In this document: in pieces, positions 1 to 10,440 of the stretch
How positions within the stretch are numbered: the stretch's first letter is position 1
How the letters are laid out: each line of letters begins with the position of its first letter
DNA from: Penicillium oxalicum
Taxonomy: Eukaryota > Ascomycota > Eurotiomycetes > Eurotiales > Aspergillaceae
Length of the DNA stretch: 64,000 nucleotides
Direction of reading: 5' to 3'
Assembly (NCBI RefSeq): GCF_001723175.1
Contig: NC_064657.1
Location: forward strand, 620,001-684,000
Position numbers and translations under genes: made by a program
Notes under the pieces: model-generated
What the model was told of the DNA's origin: nothing
What the model saw: only the letters and a program-made list of their open reading frames with translations
Databases searched by the model: none

Positions 1-943
1 CGTGCCACCAGATCAATGGCCTTTTGGGTGAATCGCTCCCATCCCTTTCCAGCGTGGCTGTTCGCCTGGTGCGCGCGCACGGTCAGACACGTGTTGAGCA
101 TGAGAACACCGCGCTCGGCCCAGGGCGTCAGAAGACCGCCGTTGTTGGGCGGGGCCACAAAGTCAGGATAGTTCTTTTTAATGCCCTTGTAGATGTTGAC
201 GAGGGAGGGAGGGGCGCGGGTGGGCGGGCGGACAGAAAAGCAGAGGCCGTGGGCTTGATTATCGTTGTGGTAGGGATCTTGGCCGAGGATGACGGCTTTG
301 ACGGTGTGAAGAGGAGTATGGCGAGACCTGATGAGGAAGAGGATGAGTGGGTAGTCTTGGTCGGAAGGAAAAGATTCACGAAAGGAAACTGGGGAGAGAA
401 GGAAGAAAAGAAGACTCACCAAGAATACACATCCTCCTCGGGTGGAAAGACCTTGACCTTGTTCTCCTTCTCCTTCTTCAAAAACCGCTTCAAGTTCAAG
501 AATTCCGTCGTCACCACTTCATCCTTGAGATGCGCCAGCCAACTCTCGTGTAAAGTGTCAATCTCCAACTGCAGCAATTCTTTCTGCTCGGGAGTCAAGG
601 ATTGAACCCATTTCTCTTTGTCAAAAGTGCTGGACCGGGACGACGAGCCTGCTGCGGCGGGTGTGCTGCCGGTGCCGTTGGCCGACGAGGGCTTGGGCTT
701 GGGGACGCCAAAGAATGCAGTGATGCTGCCGCCTTTGGGTTTCTTGGACTCGGATGAGGGGGTCGTGAGGTGGTCCGCGTTGCGCTTGATGGCGGGGCTG
801 ACCATGGTGAATGTAAAGGGACGTCGCGTGCACGTGGAGAGAGTCGCTGCTGGTGCCGGTGAGAGAGGAGTGGGAGATTGGAATCGTAGTCTTGGTAGAG
901 CTCGAGATCGTAGTAAAAGTTGGACGGGGACGAGTAGAAGCAT
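1..943 (-). CDS. UNG1: Uracil-DNA glycosylase (5' part; gene runs off the left edge)
   Basis: Removes uracil from DNA to start base excision repair, in nucleus and mitochondria. Exons run 943 (or 805) to 420 and 327 to below 1, with a 92-bp GTGAGT...CAG intron at 419-328; the splice restores the family stretch EEDVYSW-SRHTP. Exon 2 carries the catalytic water-activating motif GQDPYH (Asp about residue 146 counted from the 805 start), then a conserved [20 protein letters not shown] region and [16 protein letters not shown]. The C-terminus with the HPSP loop is outside the window. The N-terminus contains SITAFFG, resembling a PCNA-interacting box but without the usual Gln. Two in-frame ATGs exist: 805 starts a basic nuclear-type protein, while 943 adds 46 residues rich in Arg, Leu and Ser with no acidic residue, like a mitochondrial presequence. 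Two ACGCGT boxes lie upstream at 1120 and 1141. Family assignment is very secure; the dual start is inference. Confidence 0.95.
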
Positions 944-1119
944 GCAATGGTGGTATACCGTGCCAGTAGATTTAGAAAAGAAAAAAAACCGAAAATTAAT
1001 GCAAGAGCAGTGAAGTTGCAAGAAGATCTCTTTTTCTAGTGCACACGAGTGTGAAGAAGCGCGTTGAGAATCGAGGAGAGACTGTCGTAGCAGCAGAGCA
1101 CTGAGGGTCCAATCGATCG

Positions 1120-1146
1120 ACGCGTTTGCGCGAGAGCCGGACGCGT
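1120..1146. promoter_or_regulatory. Pair of ACGCGT (MCB) motifs upstream of UNG1
   Basis: ACGCGT occurs at 1120-1125 and 1141-1146, 177-203 bp before the upstream ATG (943) and 315-341 bp before the downstream ATG (805). This is the MluI cell-cycle box bound by MBF in yeasts, and UNG1 is a known G1/S gene there. Function here is inferred. The rest of 1240-1582 lies between UNG1 and the 3' end of the PDI gene and shows nothing else I can name. Confidence 0.5.
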
Positions 1147-1582
1147 GTCGGGGATAAGATAAGCGGGTGGTGCAGAGGCCCGAATGAAGTTAGATCGATC
1201 CGATCGAGGCTGCGGAATCCAAATGGGAGAGATCACATTTTATTTGCAAAAGAAGACATGAGGTCAATTCAAATCAACAGGCAGTCCACTGTAAGACTTG
1301 GATAAGAATCAAATGATGAACAAACACCCACGAGGGTGGAAATGACTTGGGACAATATGTCCCAGAGCTTCATCAAGGACGCATCTGGCCCTTGACATGG
1401 CAGCGGCAGACCTCTGGACTCTCTCTCTCTCTAGCCTCTACGGTCTACATGACCAGATCGACATCACAATCGTTGGTCGATTCCAATCTTACAAGCGAGA
1501 AAAAAAGATAAATGGGAAAATAAAAATTCAATCGAGACAGATTTCCTACACTTTTTGTTTCAAAGAGGAAAACGGGTCTCAT

Positions 1583-3244
1583 TTACAGCTCATCGTGAAC
1601 ATCCATGTCCTCGACAGCCGCGGGAGTCTCGGCGGCCTCAGTGGCGGTGGCCGAGGGAGCGGCAGTGACATCGCCACCCTCGGACGCCTTCTTACCACCG
1701 GCGAGACCGTCAGCCTGGTACTTGCCGTTCTCCTTGATGAACTTGACCAGGTCCTCGACGGTGCGGTCACCGGCGTACTCAACAGCCTCCTCCTTCTTGC
1801 CAGCAGGGAAGAGCTTGATGGTGGGGAAGCCGGTGATGGAGTCGGGGACATCGTTGGCGGTGGCGTCCACCTTGGCCACAACGACCTTGTCCTTGAGCTC
1901 GTCGTTGTTGACGTACAGGGCAGCGAGCTCCTCATACTTGGGGGCCAGAGCCTTGCAGTGACCGCACCAGGGGGCGTAGAACTCGACGAGAACGTCCTTG
2001 TCGTTGTCCATGACCACCTCCTCGTAGTTCTTGCCCACGATGATGGTGACGGAGCCGTCCTTGCCCTCGGGGATGGGCTCTGACTTGATGCTGGGGTCAA
2101 CCTTGCCGGCCAGGACGTCCTTGATGAACTTGCCAATCTCCTTGGCATCGATCTTCTTGGTCTGGTCGTAGGGGTACTTGGCGTTCTTGTCGGTCTCCTG
2201 GATGGCAAAGGCGGGGAACTTCTCGGGCTCGAGGTTCAGGTTGCCGGCGTGGGCACCGAAAGCCTTGGCGTCGAGAGTCACAATGTTGATCTCCCCGCGG
2301 TGCTTCTCCGCAATGGGGCGGAACTCCTCGGCGTACTTCTCACGCTCCTCGGCGGTCTCGGCGAAGATGTAGGCAAGGGGGATACCGGCGGCCATGTACT
2401 TAGAGTAGGTCTCGGGGCCGAGCTCGCCAACGAGGGGAGTGCTGGCGATGGTGACCCAGGAGAGGATGGACTCGAGATCCTGCTTGCCATCGTAGACGGC
2501 CTTCTTCTCGTCAAAGTCCTTGTAGAGAACGATGGAGGGCTGCTTGACACCCTCAGCCTTGGCCAAGGCGGCGTCGTTGGAGGCACCGAAGAGGTAGTTG
2601 TCGCGCTGAGACTCGGCAAAGGTGGTGAAGCTCTTGTTGGTGGCCTTGTCATCGGCACCGAGGTAACCAACGATGACAATCTTGTCCATGGTCTTGAAGT
2701 CCTCCAGGGTCTCCTCGGTCAACATGGAGATGGCGGGCATCGACTGCTTGGTCATGTAAGAGACGATCCTAGATGATCCGTGTTAGTGGGTCAAGGTTCT
2801 CAGGCCCCGAAGAGCTCTCCCCCCCTCTCCCAGTGGAGGGAGATACAGGGAAACATACGAGTCAGTCTGGCGGGCACCAGAGTAGGGCTTGTGGGAGTCG
2901 GGGCCACGGAAGACCTTGAGGGTTGGGTAACCGTCGACCTCGTAGGTGCGGCAAAGCTCCTCCTCGGCGGTACAATCGATCTTAGCCAGGGGGATGTTCT
3001 TGCTCTTCAGCTCGGTGGCGGCCTCCTCGTACTTGGGGGCGAGGGCCTTGCAGTGACCGCACCAGGGGGCGTAGAATTCAGCGAGAACCAGCTCGTGCTC
3101 CTTGACAAAGTCATTGAAGTTCTCAGCGGTCAAGACGTGGACGTTGGAGTCCGCCGCGGCCTCGGCGGCGGCGGCAGGCTCTGAGGCCGAAACGGCCGCT
3201 GAGGCGCCCAAAAGGCTGAGCAGAAGGGGTGTGAAGGATCGCAT
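1583..3244 (-). CDS. PDI1: Protein disulfide isomerase, ER lumen
   Basis: Catalyses disulfide formation and exchange in proteins folding in the ER. Exons 3244-2859 and 2768-1583 (523 residues, the usual PDI length) flank a 90-bp GTATGT...TAG intron. The protein begins with a hydrophobic signal peptide (MRSFTPLLLSLLGASAAVSA). It has two thioredoxin-fold a-type domains, each with the active site FYAPWCGHCKALAPKYEE (CGHC near residues 62-65 and 397-400). The redox-inactive b and b' domains lie between them, followed by an acidic Ala/Glu-rich tail and the ER-retrieval signal HDEL before TAA. The start at 3244 is fixed by the signal peptide. All catalytic cysteines are intact. Orthologous to Aspergillus pdiA, normally induced by the unfolded-protein response; I could not point to a clear UPR element upstream. 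Confidence 0.97.
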
Positions 3245-5720
3245 TATGACGATTGTTGTATGTAACAAAAAGAAGCCGCAATCACCTGTATGCACGCAAT
3301 GGAAGGGATGAGAATTAGCTTCTGTTGATCAATCTTCTGTTTTTCTCTCTCTCTCCCTCTCCCGTCTTCGCTCGAACAAAAGACCGGTCACCAGAGAGCT
3401 GTCTCTTTGGGAGCCAGATCAACCGGGGATGCAGAGTAGAAAATGACAGGAGCGAGAACGAGAGAGATGAATGGCAACAGAACTTACCCGAACGGCTAGT
3501 AGTATACAAAAAGAGCGGATGAAGAAGAGGAGAAAGAACTGAGGAGTGAAGGGGAGGGGGATTGTATTTATTTATTAATAACACTCCGCTTCGGGGCCAG
3601 GCGTGTGTCGTAGAGGACAGTTTGTTCTTTGCGGGCGGTACACCCAGTGGAGGGCGGAGAGTGGAGACGACGAGTTCACGACTCCACAGGAGCAAATCCG
3701 AGTGGAGCCGCTTGGCTCCTCATGAGTAACTCTACAGCTGCTGATTCGTCTGTGCTCTTGTGCCAGTGGCACAATTGGTAGAATTGTAACCGCGGGACCG
3801 CCCAGTATGCAGGGTGGCCCTGGGAGGCAGTAAGGGGATGGACAAACTAGCAGACATGTACGGTGTCTACTCTTACGACCCAGCATCCACACTGAGACTG
3901 ACTGAGGTACGAGCAACTCTTGACGACTCAACATGGAACAGTCGTGGGGAGGTTGAGATTGGCGGGCTTTCTGCAATCAATCAGTGCACGTGATGTCAGA
4001 TATGGGGGCGACCCATCACTTGATGATGAGGGAGTGAAAGTGGTTCTGCAATTTTGTCCATCGGTACTGGACGATCTCGTGGATCTCGTGAGGGGAATAT
4101 CGTCGTACTTGTGAGAGCTCTCCCAAATTCTTCAGCGGGTCAGTCACCGCCTGGCACGATCACGACTCTTGTGCTGTAGTACGACTAATCCTACTACTAC
4201 GAGTATCAGTCTCTCTCTCTGCTCTCTAGTCTCTACAAGTTAGTAAGTACTGTCATGTGGAGTACAGTATTATTATAGTACCTCAGCTTGGTCGACTTGG
4301 CCACAGCCCCCCGAATTCCCTTGTAGATTGTACGACTACTAGTCCGTGGGGGGAACATCCTCTGAAGAAAGACTCCCATTACGGCTCGGCACTCAGGAAC
4401 CACCCAGTGGATTGGAGCGTCGGAAAAAAAAGGTTCTGGCGACAAAGCTCATCGAGGTACTTCCTGCCTTCTATCCGATTGTTAGTAGCTGTCCATTTCT
4501 CGGGATCCCTCATGGCTGAGAAAATCTGGTCTACGTGTCTGCCTTCTGCAGAAAAGAGAAATCGTGTTCTTTTCTACTAGCGCCCACGGGTACCCCCTCG
4601 ACTTGGCCCAACACGGCGTAGCGTGATGAATTCTTAAATCGAGGGGGAGGAGGGAATGGGGTCCGACAGGAAAGATGAAACGGCCCCTGGGCTCGGATGC
4701 TGAGAAACTCCGGGGAAACAGGCTTAAAGGGAAACGGTCTCGGCAGCCGAGGTGGGGGAGAGAGTCGGTCGTGAGTCTACCATCGCCTATCAAGTCGACG
4801 CTGGCTCGGCGCGTCTTCCGTGCTCAACGTGGCTGTGGTATTCATATAGTCACATGACTCTCTCTCGTCAAGGAGGCCGTGGAGGAATGGTATTGGGGAT
4901 ACACTCGGCCCAGAATAACGAATAAAGAAAAGAAGAATGGTGGAATTAGAGATATTAGTACAATATACTTCATCACTGCTATATCACTTGGGCTAGTTTT
5001 TGCGATATTTTAAACTGGAAATCCATCTCGTGAGAGTTTGACAGAAGGTCGATGATTATATAGATACTAAACCAGGAAGAGATCTCTGACGCGATGGCAG
5101 ACAACATTGAGTAACAGAGGTTTCAGTCTAACATGAATCTTCACCTCTTCCTCTGCTTATGTGTTCTTTTCCACAGCAGTACCATGCCGCTGTACTCGGG
5201 TAGTGTTTCGAGTATTGTACGGGTACTGTACTATGCGCTTATATAGTGATGTCCAGATGGACATCTACAGTTTAACCCTAGCTCTCCAAGAGGGATCAAC
5301 CGACCGCTTTACGCATCAGAAGCATGCAGACCCTCTCTACCCTCAGTTTCCATTCTCATTGGGATGAATTCAATCTTTTAGATTCGCATCTCCTTGCCTT
5401 CTTTCTCTCGACCCTCTCTTGCTTTACGCCTTGTGCACGGAAGAGAGACTCCATTTCTTGGATATAGTTGATCTCTGCGAAATGGTCGTATTTTTTTCAT
5501 GTTAAAAAAAGAAGACCTACAAAATTTCTACCCAAGAAGTGTACGGTAGACGAGAAATAACATAAGAAATTGCAGGTGCGTCTGCAAATGAGATGAGTGA
5601 ACCCTGTGGTACAAGACACTGATCTCCTCCTTTCACTAATTTCGTCCTCGATCAAGGCACCAGAACGAGGGCTCTGACCCCTTACCCAGATTCCTCCCAA
5701 GTCTTCGTCTTTGACCGCCC
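3245..5720. other. Intergenic region, no gene seen
   Basis: About 2.5 kb between the PDI start and the LysM fragment. The first 300 bp are the PDI promoter/leader, with CT-rich tracts around 3335-3365. A perfect 6-bp hairpin (GGAGCC-GCTT-GGCTCC) lies near 3704-3719. Stretches rich in AGTAC/GTACT words occur near 4170-4280 and 5170-5240. No reading frame has coding character or a recognisable domain. Confidence 0.5.
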
Positions 5721-5924
5721 ATGACTCTCGCAACTGCTGACCGTCCCAATCCTGGTGCTATTTGCGCTTGTAAAAAGTGGCAAAAGGTGGCTAAAGGCGA
5801 TAATTGCGCCACCATCGAGAAGCATTACAGCGTCAGCGCGGCCCACTTCAATAAGTGGAACCCGAAGGTGGGAAAGAGCTGCTCAACTCTTTGGCTGGGA
5901 TATTTTGTGTGCATCGGCGTGTAA
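5721..5924 (+). pseudogene. LysM-domain fragment (single chitin-binding-type domain)
   Basis: A 67-codon frame whose residues 13-67 match the fungal, cysteine-containing LysM domain: CACKKWQKVAKGDNC, then HYSVSAAHFNKWNP and KSCSTLWLGYFVCIGV followed at once by a stop. Such domains bind chitin or N-glycans in secreted effectors and cell-wall proteins, usually in multi-domain proteins with a signal peptide. Here an in-frame TGA lies 7 bases before the ATG, no signal peptide precedes it, and no plausible upstream exon joins in frame. I read it as the last domain of a broken LysM gene. A very short intact gene, or a terminal exon of an unrecognised gene, is possible. The domain itself is convincing; the pseudogene status is inference. 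Confidence 0.6.
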
Positions 5925-7111
5925 GCTTGGGGTCAAGCATCGTCCTGAGCATGTGTCACAATGAAGGTGGTGGGAAATCCGACAAGAAAAGGGTCTCTTG
6001 GAATTACCCCTGAAGCTTAAAAAGACATGTAGGAGAGAATACCTCCTTGCTCTATAAGAGAATCTCTCAAGAACCATAATGTTTGAATCTTGTTTGGCCT
6101 ATACACAAGGTGGTCTGCAGGGGAGGAATTTGAGGAGGTGAGAATCGAAGAGAGACTTAGGGCTGCTTTAAATAGAGCAGTCATGATCGCATGCGTCACT
6201 TCCATATCACAGTATTCTTTAGCAGAACAGCTATACGGAAAGCACTATCACATTAATAATCCAGCAGCTTCATCGCCCAAGGATTTCTCGACTTCTCACC
6301 GTCAGGTCGGTACCAATGCCAGATTTTTCATGGCTTGCTCAATTGGGGAGAATATCAGTAGTGTAAGGAAAGAATGGCAACAAAAACACTCTTTGCGTGT
6401 TTTCTGGCTTTGAATGAGAAAAAATACATTGGACCGATGTGCCAAGCCTTGAACACATTATACCGTAGGTCAACCAGAAGTCTGCGCCCCACGAAATTTA
6501 ACTTGAATCAACTTACCATTTGCAATCCCATGTTGCTCTGACCCAACTCCGATTGAGCGACAGGCACATATGTACTTCGTTCTTGATACATATGAATAGA
6601 GCACCACTGCTTAGTTCCAGAGAAACAACTGACCGGCAACACAACACCTGAAAGGCTCTCTATTGAGAAATATCATGAACAATTCTGCTTGTTGATTTGA
6701 TATTCTTGACTCTGTCGTATAGGGAGAACAGGGACCTAATTAGGGAAAATTGTCTCATCTAATTGGCTATGATCATGACCATTCTCATCTGTGTCTTGGC
6801 ATACAATCGACGGGTGATCAGAATTTGTACATTATAGCACGGCTCCAATAATCCATGTTGGATCGGAAACATGGAAACACGCTTTCTACCCCTATGCTTC
6901 TTGGACTCGGCCCCCCAAAATGCCGAGTCAAACATTGCGAGTCACATCACTCCTACACAAAGTGGAAGGAAGTTGCTGATTTCGAAGAATGAATTTGGGC
7001 ATATATGCGATTATGGGGCACTGGGTATCTGCAGCAAATTGACACAAGCAAAGAAAGGAAAAGGATTAGTCAGACAGGCAGGCAGGCAGACAGATAAACA
7101 GACAGCCACAT
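5925..7111. other. Intergenic, no gene seen
   Basis: Between the LysM fragment and the 3' end of ATG22. An open frame at 6090-6413 (plus) has no recognisable domain and no coding signature I trust. A CAGGCAGGCAGG/CAGA microsatellite-like run lies near 7074-7105. Confidence 0.4.
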
Positions 7112-8989
7112 CTACAAGTCAGGTGTCACCGGCTCGATTTCGGTATATCCTGCAGTTTCATATAGATGGTCCAACTCGGCACCCAGCTCCAGCGCATCCC
7201 GCTTGCCCCGGTCCACGTCAACCAGAAGCATCAGAGGCAGCGGTAAAAAGATAAGGACGGCCAGAAAGATAAAAGCTGGACGAATCTGACCATAGCGATC
7301 CGTGATCAGCCCGACAATGACTGGGCCAAAGATACTCGACCCTTTGTCCGTGATCGCATACAAGGCGTAAAAGGCTGCCTCATAGCCCGGGGGAATGAGT
7401 TCCGCGAAGAAACTGCGACAATAGGACGATAATCCACCCATCACCAAGCCATATACCGCTCCCAGCGGATACATCTCCCACGGCTGTTGCAGACCGAAGC
7501 CCAGTTGCTTGACCGAAGGGAGAAATCCAAGAATTCCGTAGAGGGGGATGATTTCGAACAGTATAATGCAAGCAATGATCGTCTGCGAGGTTCGCAGCCC
7601 AAGTAATCCAGACATAAACCTCCACGAGAATGCCCCAAAGACTCCTGCCGCCATCACGATCACGTTGATCAGACCAAGTGCGGCCGGCTTCATGTCAAGC
7701 TCGGTTTTGGCGAATAGAACCGCCGTCCCGCTCACCGTAGCGATGCCGTCGCTGAGCAAGAACCATGCCGCCAGAAAGATGAGGATATCCTTTAGACGCC
7801 GAGCTCGTAGGGCTGTCTTGGCGAGAGACTTCCATGAGTATCGGAGATAGGCGTTCCAAGAGTCGAGGGGCTTTCCGTCGCTGGCTAAAAGCGGTGGTCC
7901 CGGGCGTGTACGTAGCCACAGACTCGCCGGAATGGTGAAAAGCATCCACCATAAGCCAATCAAGAACAGCACCAGCCGCAAGGAGAAGGTTGTTTGGTGA
8001 AACACCACCACGACCATGATGGCGATCATTTGCAGAATCACCGCACCGACGTAGCCGATTCCGATGCCGTGCGATGAGATTTTGGTGGATACCTGAAGCT
8101 CGACAGAGGTCATAATGTCCAGCGGGTCTTGTAGTTCTGTCGAGCCCTCGGGATCCAGCAGGGGTGTGGTGATGTCTGGTGGTCGCAGTATATCACCCTC
8201 GACCATGCCGGAATTCTCCCCAATCTGCCCAGCGGCGTCCAAAGCATCTTGAACAGCCTGGGTCCTTTCCAAAACCAAGGGATGATGACGGACGAGGACT
8301 GGCAAGAACGAATTGAGAAGCACAAATGATGCGCCGAAGCAAGTGTTGGCGACGATAGCAAGCATCCCCCCAACCAGATAGATTCGAGGAATCACAGCGA
8401 GGAACAGCATGGTTGCAGAAGCGCCGATGAATGCAAAAGCGACAAGTAATTGCTTGCGATAACTGCCGTGGTCGGCCGCGCCCGACATGGAGATGATCAG
8501 GATGGCTTGGACAAAGACGCTCAATGAAAAAGTATACATCGCGAAACTTGCTGTGTTGATTTCGGCACCCAGAATAGTGACAATACATTGGCCCGTGTCG
8601 GGTCCCTGAATGTGATACTCATCTAGACCGCCGAGCCCATCCGTTGCAGGGTTCCAAGTCGGTGTGCAAGGGGTAGCTCGATCTGACAAAAGCACGCCGC
8701 GATCCCGCGCGAGCTGTTCGAGCGTGATGGGGAGAAATGAGCCTGTTCATCATCAGCAACAAATTCGAGAGCCAGTCACCATTGCCAAGGTTCATCAAGG
8801 TCCGGCCGCGTTGTTCCTGCACTGGTACATACCCATGGCACACACGGTAAAGACCTCGGCCGCCCAGCCATAACAATACCACCCTGCAAGCTCTCGCTTG
8901 CTTGTCGGTCGCGGGTCATCCCCAGGGTAATGTGGCAGTAGACCAGAAGCCTCTATCCCTTCGTCATCGTCGGCTTGATGTAGACTCAT
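7112..8989 (-). CDS. ATG22: Autophagy-related protein 22, vacuolar amino-acid effluxer
   Basis: Major-facilitator-type membrane protein that exports amino acids from the vacuole after autophagic breakdown. Exons 8989-8833 and 8742-7112 give 595 residues; the 90-bp intron (GTATGT...CAG) joins the signature [18 protein letters not shown] to [17 protein letters not shown], a family hallmark. About 12 hydrophobic segments follow, with a long hydrophilic loop (residues about 220-270) between them and a short acidic C-terminal tail. The N-terminal 30 residues are acidic and cytosolic-looking. The 8989 ATG is the first Met of the frame and gives normal family length. Its promoter region contains the MITE at 9136-9429, shared with the broken kinase gene beyond. 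No damage seen. Confidence 0.95.
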
Positions 8990-9133
8990 GCTTACTGAGG
9001 GGTCCTTTCCTCCTCGAGATGATTCAAGGAGACCCTTTGGAGATCTGAAGGAGGGGAAGTCAATTAACCTTCATAGTCTCTTACCAGATAGTGAGGTCAT
9101 GGGATGCGCGGAGCTGGTATTTGGGCTGTAATA

Positions 9134-9431
9134 TACAGTCTCCCCCAAACGGTTTAGCACCACCACGCTTAACCGCCCTCTATACCGCCTACCAAGATTA
9201 TACCCCCTTCCATATTCAGCCAGGCTTAACATTAATATCGATATCAAATTTATCAAAAATTTAGATCAACTTCGGCAAGACCCACCAAAGTTCATTGAAA
9301 CTTTACACCGGAGGGCAGCACTAATATATTTGCCGATAAAACTGAACATATCGTTGCCATTGGAATTTGAAAATCCGGCAGAATCCCAGTGGGGCAGGGG
9401 GGTGGTGCTAAACTTTTCGGGGGAGACTGTA
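9134..9431. mobile_element. MITE with 29-bp terminal inverted repeats and TA flanks (Tc1/mariner type)
   Basis: The left end at 9136 reads CAGTCTCCCCCAAACGG then TTTAGCACCACC. The right end, read inward from 9429 on the other strand, is CAGTCTCCCCCGAAAAG then TTTAGCACCACC. About 26 of 29 positions match. Both ends are flanked by TA (9134-9135 and 9430-9431), the target duplication of Tc1/mariner/pogo elements. The 294-bp body is AT-rich in the middle and has no transposase frame, so it is non-autonomous. It sits between the ATG22 start (8989) and the broken kinase gene (9536). The remaining sequence 8990-9133 and 9432-9535 shows nothing else. Confidence 0.75.
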
Positions 9432-9535
9432 AGAGCCCACCCGGCACCGTCCCAGATGACCACTAAATATTTTCCAACCCTTCATTAAACACGCATCTGT
9501 TCGACTCATCAGAGAACGGGGGTTCATTGTAAGGA

Positions 9536-10434
9536 ATGCCTTTCCTCGATAGTCGTCTCAAGATACTGACCATTCCAGATAATGTGAACCACATGCGTTC
9601 GTCTCAGCTGCTCGACCGGCAAATAAATGTGCCGGAGGCAAGTGAGGTCTTTGAAGAGACTGACGGATGTTTCAATTTTGCGGGCACACTCATAGTGTAG
9701 CAAATGAACAAAGAGGTGTACCATGCAGTTTTGAAAATCTATTATTCTTCTCCTTCGGACGTCCGTCCAGAGCTTCTCGAGAAGGTCATCTGGGTTCCTA
9801 AATCGGCCTTTAACCCTCCATTCTTACCTAAATTTACGCGTGCACCTGAACCGCTGCCGGTCTCTTCTTACATCAGGAAGCCTCAGCTGATCTGTTACGA
9901 TCGGATTTGTCAAGGCCCCCAACCGAATTTGATTGCAGACTCTGTCCTTATCGAGGCAGAAATTGTGAGCTTTTAACGAAGCATGACTATCCCAATGTTG
10001 CTATATATCTGGGTTACCAGGTTCCTGACGGCAGAATCACCGGCCTTTGCTTCGTTAAATATCCGTACACCCTAACGCAAGAGGTCAGCCCTGGTAGCCT
10101 TACGAAGCGAAAACTTAGAAGGGCGCGTCAGGCCACAAAAGACTACAGTCGTATTCTTCCTGGAATCGAAGATGGCATCAAACATCTTCATTCTTTAGGA
10201 TTGGTTCATAATGACATCAACCCAAGCAACATTATGCTAGACGGTGATAGGGCAGTTTTCATCGATTTTGGCTCTTGCCGGAAGTTGGGACAAAGCTTAA
10301 AAGGCGTCGGTTGCACTTATGAGTGGTATGATGAGCAGGTACAGCAGTCTGTCTTTGAAAATGACCTCAATGCTTTGGAAGAGATTCGTATATGGCTAGG
10401 AGATGATTCACGAGAGTTTCAGTTTGATGAGTAG
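9536..10434 (+). pseudogene. Protein-kinase-like gene with a nonsense codon and a frameshift
   Basis: One long coding trace with two breaks. From ATG 9536 (MPFLDSRLKILTIPDN...) the frame runs to TAG at 9698-9700 and continues in the same frame as QMNKEVYHAVLKIYYSSP. Near 9962-9975 one base is missing, so the frame ends in a stop at 9973-9975 while the homologous sequence resumes one frame over (CELLTKHDYPNVAIYLG) and runs to 10434. The second part holds the catalytic-loop signature LVHNDINPSNIM (HxDxxxxN) and the metal-binding DFGS, so the ancestor was a small eukaryotic-type kinase. It resembles, by memory only, a repetitive kinase-like family in Eurotiales. The TAG could derive from CAG by one C-to-T change. 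Not functional as it stands unless heavily recoded. Confidence 0.75.
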
Positions 10435-10440
10435 CTTTTT

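Noticed and set aside
1579..2208. Long Arg/Ser/Pro-rich frame overlapping the PDI gene
   Set aside because: Alternate-frame shadow of a GC-rich, codon-biased gene; the PDI frame is unambiguous.
3755..3830. tRNA-like A-box (TGGCACAATTGGTAG) in the PDI upstream region
   Set aside because: No B-box (GGTTCGANNCC) at the right distance and no cloverleaf pairing could be drawn.
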